Shown here: positions 21,001 through 30,947 of the stretch, piece after piece
Position numbering within the stretch: the stretch's first letter is position 1
Layout: every line of letters starts with the position of its first letter
The notes under the pieces: model-generated
The model's database searches: none
What the model saw: the letters and a program-made list of their open reading frames with translations, nothing else
What the model was told of the DNA's origin: nothing
From: Symbiodinium natans
Lineage: Eukaryota > Sar > Dinophyceae > Suessiales > Symbiodiniaceae
Assembly (NCBI GenBank): GCA_905221605.1
Contig: CAJNDS010002065.1
Location: forward strand, 648,837-712,836
Reading direction: 5' to 3'
Length of the DNA: 64,000 bases
Translations under genes and position numbers: made by a program

Positions 21001-22135
21001 GAGGAAAACAACAAACCTTTGACTAACGTGCGGTTCTTTCAGGAGAAGAAGGAGTCGGATAACAGGAGAAGAACAAGGAAGAGGTAAACATGAAAATATG
21101 TCACTCTTCTATTTACACACTCTCCTCATCTCTCCGCTCTTCCCTTTCTTGCCTGTTGGAGAAGAAATGAGGAAGAAAATAAACCAAAAAAAAGCAAGGG
21201 GGAGGCACCCTGATTCATTCTCACTGCCTTCATCCATCCTCTCCTCTGCTCTCTTATCTTGCTCTCTTATCTCTTCTCGGGCTCTGTTCTTGCCGGAAAG
21301 CAAGATGAATGTCCAAGAACCCAAGATCATCTCGTTACCTTCGTCCTCGCTCTCATCTCTTCTCGCTTTTTCTCTGCTCTTTGCTTTTCTTATGGAGGAG
21401 AGAATTGCAAACAGTCTCGCGAAGTCAGATTTGGGGCTGCACGCGTGCGCGTGGGGGTCTCCCACAAACCCCTCGAAAGAAAGAAAGAAAGCGGGCAGCC
21501 GTTCGTTGCGAAGGGGGTCTCGAGCCCTAGTGACCTAGTGCAGGCCTGAGTTCCCTGGGCTCGTTTTCCACTAGAGCGCGGTTGAGTTCCCTTATTCCTC
21601 AATTTTGCCTTCATCCCTCCCCAACTTTTCTGAGCAGAACGCACAAGAAAACACGAGGAGGGAATAACAGATGACAAAGATAAGTGCCCACACCCAGTCT
21701 CACTGCATTCATCCTCTAATCCTCTCTTCTTTCTCTTCTGTGGTTCTCTTCTTGCAGAATGAAGATTTAAGAACACAAACCAATTTCACTACATTCATCC
21801 TCCCTCTTCCCTCTGCTCTCTCCCTTCTAGCTTTTGTCTCTTCTTGTTTTTCTTGCCGAAGAGAGAATGCATAGCACTAGATGAGCGAAGCACATGGACG
21901 AGAAGAGAGAGAAGCAAGTACTTGTTTGTTCTGAGTTCCTCTGTTCCCTTCCTTTGCATTCTTTAATCCCTCCCTCCGTTCCAACTTTTCTGTTCCTTCT
22001 TTCAAGGAGAAAAAAGAAGGTAAATACAAGGACGAAGACGGTTCCCCTGTCCACTTGCGCATGTTCTTTTGGTCTACCCATTCAGCTAGAACGGAACAGA
22101 CAACAGGGGGAAACACAAGGAACTAACAAGAGTGT
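17890..22135. repeat. Pyrimidine-rich ~0.5 kb tandem repeat, array in copy B
   Basis: Same units and order as in copy A; the GAATGCATAACACTAGATGA marker recurs from about 18221 to 21865. No recognisable gene. Small ORFs are low-complexity by-products. Confidence 0.8.
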
Positions 22136-22349
22136 CTGGTGCTTGACCGCACCCTGGTCCCTTGCTCTCAAAGGGCTACTGTATACTTTGCACACAAACT
22201 CCAACATCGAACCTCAAGGCTTTAAGGCCTTTCTGAAGCTGGCACATACGCATGAAACTTCTTCAGCTTCGGGAAGTTTACTCGCTTAACCAACTTCCCG
22301 TACTCACAGTACGCAGTTTGTCGAAGCAAAGGTGCTTGCAGGGGTATTT

Positions 22350-23237
22350 TCATCTTCGTATAGCCGTCCGCATCTTGCCACCCGGCCCGAGTCGCACGTG
22401 CGATGGTCTCCGCTGTTTGGTCAAGCCACCACAAACGCCACGCTTGTTGCAAAGGTCCAAAGCCGCCTGCCTGGCAGAGAAGTGTTCATCTTTGGTACCC
22501 TCGCAGAATTTCGTCATGCAGTTCGCAATGGCATCTTCCAACGCATCAAAAGATTGAAACTGACCACGTCGACAAAAGGACTCGGCAGCGCGAAGCACCC
22601 CAGGCAGATTAACAGTGGTGATCCCTGTTTGTCTGTACGCTTTAGATCTCCGCGAGCTCAAGATGATGTTCGTGAACTCCTTCTTGTCTTTGGCTTTCAG
22701 CAACTTCATTGCAATCCCCCTGGGACTTTGCATGTATCTGACGGCAAAACAAATCGCGACAGACCAATAATCAGAACGAGCTTGTTTGACCACATCTTGT
22801 AGCTCCAGTGAAACAGCGTCTCTGAATCTGTCGATGTGACAGAAGCGGGTGGTGGACATGGCTTCAAGGATCTCATTCAGCTTCGGAATGCTGTAGAACC
22901 TTTGTGGCAGGCATGCCTTTCCCAACCAAGGTCTTGGATGGCCCTGCTCTCTGCCAGAGTGTAGCTTGCGCAAAAGATATTCGAAGTCTTCGATGCACAG
23001 CCCAATGCCACGCCAAGTCCTGTGACGGCTTATTTGTGGCAGGAAACGACCATTGCAAGAGCCCGAACGTTTCTTCATTCCACCCACGCCAGAACAGCCA
23101 CCCTGTCTTGCGCCGTTTATAACTTTCCCGTGGGAACACTTCTTGCACAGACCTCGTCGTGACAGATTGTAAACGCCAGCGCGACGTACACCCTGGAGTC
23201 CACAGCTCTTGCATGTTGTCCATTGCGCATACGGCAT
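22350..23237 (-). CDS. Zinc-ribbon hypothetical protein, intact copy B
   Basis: A 295-codon ORF starting at ATG 23237. Near the N-terminus CKSC and CKKC, 18 residues apart, form a likely zinc ribbon in a basic, glycine-rich context. Residues about 90-290 are helical and Cys/His-containing (IPKLNEILEAMSTTRFCHID and onward) with no family I recognise. Downstream, a second frame overlapping the stop stays open to 22222 and reads KIPLQAPLLRQTAY, so the C-terminus may extend by a frameshift or an intron. Copy A carries a frameshift. It could be a captured host gene or a protein of an unrecognised mobile element. No cellular role can be inferred. Confidence 0.55.
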   Translation of the reverse strand: MPYAQWTTCKSCGLQGVRRAGVYNLSRRGLCKKCSHGKVINGARQGGCSGVGGMKKRSGSCNGRFLPQISRHRTWRGIGLCIEDFEYLLRKLHSGREQGHPRPWLGKACLPQRFYSIPKLNEILEAMSTTRFCHIDRFRDAVSLELQDVVKQARSDYWSVAICFAVRYMQSPRGIAMKLLKAKDKKEFTNIILSSRRSKAYRQTGITTVNLPGVLRAAESFCRRGQFQSFDALEDAIANCMTKFCEGTKDEHFSARQAALDLCNKRGVCGGLTKQRRPSHVRLGPGGKMRTAIRR

Positions 23238-23589
23238 TGTTTCTTAACGCCCAGAAAGAGAAGTCACAGTAGTGAGAACAGCTACAATACAGGCAGTGCA
23301 AAGCGAGGGTATGGCTGGGGTGTTGTATTGTGAGGCGACGTCTTAAAAAAGGGGCCGTTGTGTTACATGCAACATCCGAAGACCATCAAGACTGCGACTC
23401 ACGCCTTGTGCTGAAACTTTCGGCCGTTACGTTTGGGCTCTGCGAGACTGAGCCAAGAGAAACTGTAGCGACTGTGTACATCCTCAACAAGCCTTAAAAC
23501 CTACCGTAGCTCTTTCCCACAAGGATCCCTGCCCCTCTTTGCAACAAATGCTGCTTCAGGCAGCAAAGCTTTGTGCTTTGTCTCTTTGG

Positions 23590-24077
23590 AGGGGAACTTC
23601 GACACAAAGTCCTAGGGACCAGGGCCTGCAGTTTGTTTCTAGAACTGAGACCAGAAATCTTAGGGGCCAGGGCTTGCGATTTGTCTCTTTGGAGGAGAAC
23701 TGAGACCAAACATCTTAGGGACCAGGGCTTGCGTCTCTTTGAGAAGAGCTGAGACCAAAACTCTTGGGGACCAGGGCTTGCGATTTGACTTTTTGGAGCA
23801 AATATTGACCCCAAAACCTTAGAGACCAGGGCTTATGATTTGACTCTTTGGAAATTTGAACCCAACATCTTAGGGACCAGGGCTTGCGATTTGACTCTTT
23901 GGAGCAAATATTGAACCCAAAATCTTAGGGACCAGGGCTTGCGATTTATCTCTTTGGTCAATCGAAAAATCTTAGGGCTAGGGCTTGCGATTTGACCCTT
24001 TGGATTAAAAGTTGAACCCACTGTCTCAGACCCTTTGGAGGAAAAACCCAACACTTTAGGGTCCAGGGCTTGCGAAG
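23590..24077. repeat. 55-bp satellite, copy B
   Basis: Eight or nine diverged units with the core CCAGGGCTTGCGATTTG. It ends abruptly at GGGCTTGCG followed by AAGCAAGCTAGATAAC of the pyrimidine-rich repeat, a clean junction between two unrelated repeats. Confidence 0.85.
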
Positions 24078-25510
24078 CAAGCTAGATAACAGCAAGAAAA
24101 AGAAAGAGGAAGCCACGAGCAGAATGTACAAGAAACACACAAGGAAGGAATAACAAATGATAAAGATAAGCGCCCTTTCTCAGTCTCACTGCATTCATCC
24201 TCCATGCGGTTCTCTTGTTACAGACTGAAGATTTAAGAACACAAACCAATCTCACCACATTCATCCTCCCTCTTCTCTCTGCTCTCTCCCTTCTAGCTGT
24301 TGTCTCGTCCTGTTTTGCTTATGGAGGAGAGAATGCATAACATTAGATGAGCGACGCGCATGGACGGGAAGAGAGAGAAGCAAGTACTTGTTTGTTGCAG
24401 ACGGTAGCCCTACTCTCCCCTAGGGCAGGGATGACTTCCCCTGTTCCCGTCCTTTTGCCTTCTTTAATCTCTCCCCTGCGTTCCAACTTTTCCGTTCCTT
24501 CGTTTAAGGAGTAAGAAGGGGGTATATACAAGGACGAAGACGGTTCCCCTGTGCCCCTGTCCAGCATGAGCTTTTGATCTTCCCATTCAGCGAGAAAGGA
24601 ACAGACGATAAGAGGAAAACAACAAACCTTTGACTAACCTGCGGTTCTTTCAGGAGAAAAAGGAGTCGGATAACAGGAGAAGAACAAGGAAGAGGTAAAC
24701 GTGCAAATATGTCACTCTTCTATTTACACACTCTCCTCATCTCTCCTCTCTTCCCTTTCTTGCCTGTTGGAGAAGAAATGAGGAAGAAAATAAACCAAAA
24801 ACTAATGGGGAGACGCCCTGATTCATTCTCACTGCCTTCATCCATCCTCTCCTCTGCTCTCTTATCTTGCTCTCTTATCTCTCTTCTCGGGCTCTGTTCT
24901 TGCCGGAAAGCAAGATGAATGTCCAAGAACCCAAGATCATCTCGTTACCTTCGTCCTCGCTCTCATCTCTTCTCGCTTTTTCTCTGCTCTTTGCTTATGG
25001 AGGAGAGAATTGCAAACAGTCTCGCGGAGTCGGATTTGGGGCTGCACGCGTGCGCGTGAGGGTCTCCCCCCACAAACACCTCAACGAAAGAAAGAACGAA
25101 AGAAAGAACGAAAGAAAGAACGAAAGAAAGAACGAAAGAAAGAAGAAAGACAAAAAAAGAAAGAAGGAAAGCACAAAGAAAAAACAAACAAGGAAAGCAG
25201 GCAGCTGCTCGTTGCAAAGGGGGTCTCGGCTCCCCCTAGTGCAGGCCTGAGTTCCCTTGTTCCCTCCATTTTGTCACATGGACGAGAAAGGAGAGAAGCA
25301 GGCAGTTGTGTTGCAAAAAGTGGCCCCTCCCAGGGCTGAGTTCCCCTGTTCCCTCCAGTTTGTCTGCAATCCACCCCCCCTGAGTTCCAACAGTTCTGTT
25401 CAGATAGGACAAAACGGCTCCCCTGTTCATTTGTGCGTGTTCTTTCAACAGACTCATTCAGCGAGAAGGAACAGACAACAAGAGGAATACACCAAGGAAT
25501 GAACAAAAGT
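24078..25510. repeat. Third segment of the pyrimidine-rich repeat
   Basis: Diverged units of the ~0.5 kb family, with the same marker near 24334, more diverged than copies A and B are from each other. It includes a (GAAAGAAC)n-type purine microsatellite at about 25085-25165 and ends in units that share only the GACGAGAAAGGAGAGAAGCA and TTCCCCTGTTCCCT words. No gene. Confidence 0.75.
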
Positions 25511-25782
25511 GTTTTTTCGTTTTTCTTATCGAGGAGAGAAAGGGGTCGGAGAACAGGAGAAGGACAAAGAACAATTCAATTGTCGTAACTCTCCTCTCAT
25601 CCCTTTCTTGCCTTTGGGAAGAAGAAAGAAAGAAGGAAAGAATAAACAACAAATTCTGAGAGGCGCCACTATTCAACCTCACTACCTTCATCCACCCTCG
25701 CCTCTCTTCTTCCTCTTCTTTGAATGTTTGTGTAAGGACACAAATCCATCTCACTACAAGTTCGTCCCGCTTCTCGGCGCCT

Positions 25783-25862
<80 letters not shown>

Positions 25863-25925
25863 CGCTCTTGTCTCTTCTTCTTGTTCTTCCTGGGGGCGGC
25901 CTTGGGCAAGGGAGGGCTGGAATTT
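25511..25925. repeat. Pyrimidine-rich sequence with (CT)n microsatellite
   Basis: A continuation of the purine/pyrimidine-asymmetric repeat followed by a (CT)n tract at about 25779-25862. Open frames here are serine/leucine or arginine/glutamate low complexity. Confidence 0.85.
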
Positions 25926-26560
25926 AAGTCGCCCTTAAGTTTTTGGAAAACTGAGCTCCCAAAATGACAAATCGCAAGCAGTGTCCCCCTTAAGTGTTTG
26001 GAAAATGGAGCCCCCAAAATGACAAATCGCAAGCAGTGCCCCCTTAAGTTTTGGAAAACAGAACTTCCAAAATGACAAATCGCAAGCAGTGTCCCCCTTA
26101 AGTGTTCGGAAAACTGAGCTCCCAAAATGACAAATCGCAAGCAGTGTCCCCCTTCAGTTTTTGGAAACGGAGCTCCCACAAATCGCAAGCTGTGTCCCCC
26201 CTCATTTTTTTTTGGTAAGCTGAGCTCCCAAAATGACAAGTCGCAAGCAGTGTCCCCCTGAAGTTTTGGAAAACAGAGCTTCCAAAATGACAAATCGCAA
26301 GCAGTGTCCCCCTTAAGTGTTTGGACAACTGAGCTCCCAAAATGATGAATCGCAAGCAGTGCCCCCCCTAAAGCTTTTGGAAACCTGAGCGCCCAAAATG
26401 ACAATTTGCAAGCAGTGTGCCCCTTAAGCTTTTGGAAAACGGAGCTCCCAAGATGTCAAATCGCAAGCAGTGTCCCCCGAAAGCTTTTGAAAACGGAGCT
26501 CCCAAAATGACAAATCGCAAGCAGTGTCCCCTTGCTGTAAGTTTTTGGAACACTGAGCTC
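25926..26560. repeat. 55-bp satellite, form 2
   Basis: Eleven to twelve units of about 53-56 bp with the core CCCAAAATGACAAATCGCAA. On the minus strand each unit begins CTTGCGATTTG, the same 11 bases as the other satellite form, and ends near CTTAAGGGGGAC versus CTTAGGGACC there. The two arrays therefore look like inverted relatives of equal period. Confidence 0.85.
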
Positions 26561-27633
26561 CCACATAAATACTCAAGGTTAGATAGTTTAGATAGTTTAG
26601 ATCGTTTAGGTGGTTTCGGGCCTTTCTACCCTGTCCCCCTGGCCCCCCCCTGGCCCGCCTGGCGCCCCTCGGGTTTTGCCCATGGCAAAGAGAAGATGGT
26701 ACTCGTCTTCGTCTTTCCTCTCTTTCTAAGGAATAGAAGAGACCGGAAGCAAGGAGAGGGACGGACCAAACAAGGCGCAAAGAAGGTGCATCTCTCCCCT
26801 GTCCCTTTTGAATGAGAAAGAACCATTCTTGCTCTTCACAGATAGGTGTCCTCCCACCTCTTCAGGAAATCTCCTTTCCCTTATTTTGCTTGTTGAAGCG
26901 AAAAAGAACAAGAACAGATAGAAAGAGAGGAAAGGGAAAGAGTAAGTAAAGAATAAGTAAAGAGAGGAGCTCTTCACCCCTCTCTAGCAAATATGTGCTT
27001 TTCCTTCTCGGGGTGTGTCGCTTTTTCTCCCTTGAAGATGCAGAAAACGATTGAAAAAAGGACACCCATTCCATCGCCCCTATGTATAGAGTGAGGTACC
27101 ATGAGCATCAGCTGCGTTTGCTGCCAATCCAAAACGGTGTCTCTTTAATCGCTTTCTGTGTCTTCAAACGAGCAAAAGGGATACCCCTAAGTGCTTTCTT
27201 TTGGGATGTTTTTTTGGCTTGAAAACACAGAAAACGTAAAAAGGACGCCTGCTTCCATCGCGCATAGAGTGAGATAGAGAGGCTAGCAATTTTCGCCGTG
27301 GTCGGCAAATTCGGCTTAAAGGGAAATCCCAAAACCCAGAAACATGACCAGCGCATCACGTCGTTCTTTCTACCGAAACAAAAGAGTTCGTAGGTTGTTA
27401 TCTCAAAAGGCGCTGCCAAGCTCAAGTTGCTCTTTGCGCACGAACGGTTTGCAAACCCGGCACCCAGCAACCCACAGGCACACAACACGAACATCTTTTA
27501 TCCGGCCCACGCAACATAAGCATCATTTATCTGGCTGCGCTGGTGGAAAGTTACAAGACGCAAGCTCATGCTCAGCATGAGGTCAGTGCAACGCCGCTGC
27601 ACATGTCAAACCGAGCCTACAAGCCAAAAACAT
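26561..27633. other. Mostly unique sequence with a diverged 70-bp direct repeat
   Basis: It starts with a short run of the 9-mer TTTAGATAG (about 26577-26605), the unit of the large palindromic array. A ~70 bp sequence containing CAGAAAACG and ATAGAGTGAG is present twice (about 27028-27095 and 27208-27275). No convincing gene was found on either strand. Confidence 0.5.
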
Positions 27634-28443
27634 AGCACATGGGCACCAGGCAGACCAGGCACATCACGAAACTTTGAGAGTACGTCCCACTGTTCTGTCT
27701 GCAAAAGCACACGGGACAGGATGTCACCAGCAAAAACCCCGGGGCGCGCAAATTCCCAAGCGGCGCGCGAAAACCGCGAAAATCTATCGCGGAATCCGTG
27801 TTTGGGGATTTCTGGGCAGCGGGGGATCGCGCGAGAGTCGGGGAGAGTCGGGGAGAGTCGGGGGAGAGCCGGAGGCGGGGAGAGTCGGGGAGAGTCGGGG
27901 GAGAGTCGGGGAGAGTCGGGGAGAGTCGGGGGGCGGGGGGGGTCAAGAGGCGAGTAGAAAGGAGGCAAGGGCCGGCGAGTCGGGGAGAGTCGGGGAGAGT
28001 CGGGGGCGGGGGCCAAGCGCGGGGGCCGTGGGTCTGGAAATTTGGCTGGAGACTGCTCTGGTGGCCCTGGGCTGGTTTGGCGGGATTTTGGCCGCCAAAA
28101 GAAATTTTGAATTTTCTTTGAAAATACAAATCTGCTGGCGCAAAGGCATTTCGCGCCACCACGCCGGCCGCTCCACGTAACACAAAAAAACCTAAACCCG
28201 CGGCCCTCCCAGCCTGTGCCTGTGACTGGCAGCGCTGATTTCAGCCCAACCCGGGGGAATCCCGTCGAGGTCTGAAGCGCGAGGGCTGAAACGAAAACAG
28301 AGCGCAGAAGGGGAGTAGGGATTGCCACCCCTTGCTGTGGTGCAGCGCAGACAGGATGAATGAGGTTTAAAATGGACAGACACACGCAATGAGATAGGAC
28401 GACGAGTGATCAGCTCAGGCAACTGCACAAGTCTGCAGGACCC
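27634..28443. mobile_element. Possible insertion flanked by a 15-bp direct repeat
   Basis: The word ACAAGCCAAAAACAT occurs at 27619-27633 and again at 28444-28458, enclosing 810 bp. The interior holds a GGGGAGAGTC-type decamer array (about 27833-28010) and otherwise unique sequence. No terminal repeats, poly(A) or transposase are visible, so the class is undefined. Confidence 0.3.
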
Positions 28444-28458
28444 ACAAGCCAAAAACAT

Positions 28459-28685
28459 TCAAAGAAACATCAGTCTGCCTTCAAAAAAACATCTTGCCAA
28501 CATCAGAGCGGCAGCAACGCTGCGTAAATTTGTTACTGGCCATATCCCCTCTAGTCCGGACATCCCAAGAACTGCCAACCCTCCTCGGTGAAATTTCCTA
28601 AGAGAGGCTGAGAATGGGTAGGGACAGGAAAGAGAGAAAGCTAAAGAAAAAAACGAAAGAAAAAAAGATAGCGACAGAGATAGGG
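28459..28685. other. Unique spacer
   Basis: A short region without a recognised feature. Its last 70 bp are purine-rich before the satellite begins. Confidence 0.5.
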
Positions 28686-30520
28686 TTGCGATTTGGCTCT
28701 TTGGAGGAAAAATTGAACCCAAAATCTTAGAAACCAGGGCTTGCGATTTGGCTCTTTGGAGGAAAACTTGAACCCAAAATCTTAGGGACCAGGGCTTGCG
28801 ATTTGGCTTTTTGGAGGAAAACTTGAACCCAAAATTTTGGGGACCAGGGCTTGCGATTTGGCTCTTTGGAGAAAAACTTGAACCCAAAATCTTCGGGACC
28901 AGGGCTTGCGATTTGGCTCTTTGGAGGAAAACTTGAACCCAAAATCTTAGGGACCAGGGCTTGCGATTTGGCTCTTTGGAGGAAAACTTGAACCCAAAAT
29001 CTTAGGGACCAGGGCTTGCGATTTGGCTCTTTGGGGGCAAACTTGAACCCAAAATCTTAGGGACCAGGGCTTGCGATTTGGCTCTTTGGAGGCAAACTTG
29101 AACCCAACATCTTAGGGACCAGGGCTTGCGATTTGGCTCTTTGGAGGAAAACTTGAACCCAAAATCTTAGGGACCAGGGCTTGCGATTTGGCTCTTTGGA
29201 GAAAAAATTGAACCCAAAATCTTAGGGACCAGGGCTTGCGATTTGGCTCTTTGGAGGAAAACTTGAACCCAAAACCTTAGGGGCCAGGGCTTGTGGCTGG
29301 AGGAAAACTTGAACCCAAAATCTTAGGGACCAGGGCTTGCGATTTGGCTCTTTGGAGGAAAACTTGAACCCAAAATCTTAGGGACCAGGGCTTGCGATTG
29401 GCTCTTTGGAGGAAAACTTGAACCCAAAATCTTAGGGACCAGGGCTTGCGATTTGGCTCTTTGGAGGAAACCTTGAACCCAAAATCTTAGGGACCAGGGC
29501 TTGCGTTTTGGCTTTTTGGAGGCAAACTTGAACCCAAAATCTTAGGGACCAGGGCTTGCGATTTGGCTTTTTGGAGGAAAACTTGAACCCAAAACCTTAG
29601 GGACCAGGGCTTGCGATGTGGCTCTTTGGAGGAAAACTTGAACCCAAAATCTTAGTGACCAGGGCTTGCGATTTGGCTCTTTGGAGGAAAACTTGGACCC
29701 AAAATCTTAGGGACCAGGGCTTGCGATTTGGCTTTTTGGAGGAAAACTTGAACCCAAAATCTTAGGGACCAGGGCTTGCGATTTGGCTCTTTGGAGAAAA
29801 ACTTGAACCCAAAATCTTAGGGACCAGGGCTTGCGATTTGGCTCTTTGGAGGAAAACTTGAACCCAAAATCTTAGGGATCAGGGCTTGCGATTTGGCTCT
29901 TTGGAGGAAAACTTGAACCCAAAATCTTAGGGACCAGGGCTTGCGATTTGGCTCTTTGGAGGAAAACTTGAACCCAAAATCTTAGGGACCAGGCTTGCGA
30001 TTTGGCTCTTTGGAGGAAAACTTGAGCCGAAAATCTTAGGGACCAGGGCTTGCGATTTGGCTCTTTGGAGGAAAACTTGAACCCAAAATCTTAGGGACCA
30101 GGGCTTGCGATTTGGCTGTTTGGATGAAAACTTGAACCCAACATCTTAGGGACCAGGGCTTGCGATTTGGCTCTTTGGAGGAAAACTTAAACCGAAAATC
30201 TTAGGGACCAGGGCTTGCGATTTGGCTCCTTGGGGGAAACTTGAACCCGAAATTTTGGGGACCAGGGCTTTGGGGGGAAACTTGGGCCGAGCATCTTAGG
30301 GACAAGGGCTTGCGATTTGGCTCTTTGGAGGAAAACTTGAATCGAACATCTTAGGGGCCAGGACTTGCGATTTGGCTGTTTGGATGAGAACTTGAACCCA
30401 AAATCTTAGGGACCAGGGCTTGCGATTTGGCTCTTTGGAGGAAAACTTGAACCCAAAATCTTAGGGACCAGGCCTTGCGATTTAGCGCTTTGGGTGAAAA
30501 CGTGAACTCAGAATCCCCCC
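28686..30520. repeat. 55-bp satellite, form 1, main array
   Basis: About 33 head-to-tail units, most exactly 55 bp and highly similar, with the core CCAGGGCTTGCGATTTGGCT and AACTTGAACCCAAAATCTTA. Divergence rises toward 30.2-30.5 kb. Because 55 is not a multiple of 3, the minus strand is read in rotating frames and gives a 55-residue peptide period. These ORFs are satellite by-products. Confidence 0.95.
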
Positions 30521-30733
30521 CCACTTTCGGATTTAAATTATTTAAATTATTTAAATTATTTGAGTGATTTAAATTATTCAAATTATTTAAACTATTTAGA
30601 TTATGTAAATTATGTAAATTATGTAAATTATTTGAATTATTGAATTCCCGGCCGAATTGAATAATTTAAATAATATAAATCCGAAACCTGCCCGTCACAT
30701 TTAAATTATGTAAATAATTTAAGTCCGAAAAGG
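30521..30733. repeat. AT-rich TTTAAATTA repeat
   Basis: Tandem ATTTAAATT-type words in the first two thirds, then a spacer with partly inverted AT words. Separates the 55-bp satellite from the GC-rich array. Confidence 0.85.
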
Positions 30734-30915
30734 CGGGGGAGCCCGGGCCTCCCCCCAATACTAAATTACGAGCCCGGCCTCCCCCCAATACTAAATTACG
30801 AGCCCGCACCTCCCCCCAATACTAAATTACGAGCCCGCGCCTCCCCCCAATACTAAATTACGAGCCCGGGCCTCCCGTAATACTAAATTACGAGCCCGCG
30901 CCTCCCCCCAATACT
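30734..30915. repeat. 31-bp tandem repeat
   Basis: About six copies of a unit that starts GAGCCCG, continues CCTCCCCCCAATACTAAATT and ends AC. Only the bases after GAGCCCG vary. Confidence 0.9.
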
Positions 30916-30947
30916 ATCTAACCTCTGGCTGGGGGCGACCCAGAGCG

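Larger units (their letters stand above)
17621..24000. repeat. Large direct duplication, copy B
   Basis: Near-identical to 1922-8311; by eye the two copies differ at roughly 20 positions besides CT-tract length (about 18017-18095 here). The left edge is again a TA microsatellite, but the outside flanks differ. On the right this copy continues across the point where copy A is interrupted by N, through further 55-bp satellite to 24077. It lies next to the 5'-most visible ABC exon, so it may have interrupted that gene. Confidence 0.9.

Noticed and set aside
27606-28385. 259-residue minus-strand ORF with PDSPRLSP repeats
   Set aside because: The Pro/Ser-rich part is the translation of a GGGGAGAGTC decamer array, and overlapping frames are equally open. 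No conserved domain.
28686-30520. Regular ~55-bp repeats, superficially CRISPR-like
   Set aside because: There are no unique spacers: the whole 55 bp repeats, and the context is eukaryotic. It is a satellite.
28686-30520. Similarity of satellite core ATTTGGCTC to the spliced leader word TTTTGGCTCAAG
   Set aside because: Only 8-9 bases match and the adjoining bases (TTTGG versus AAG) do not. Likely chance.
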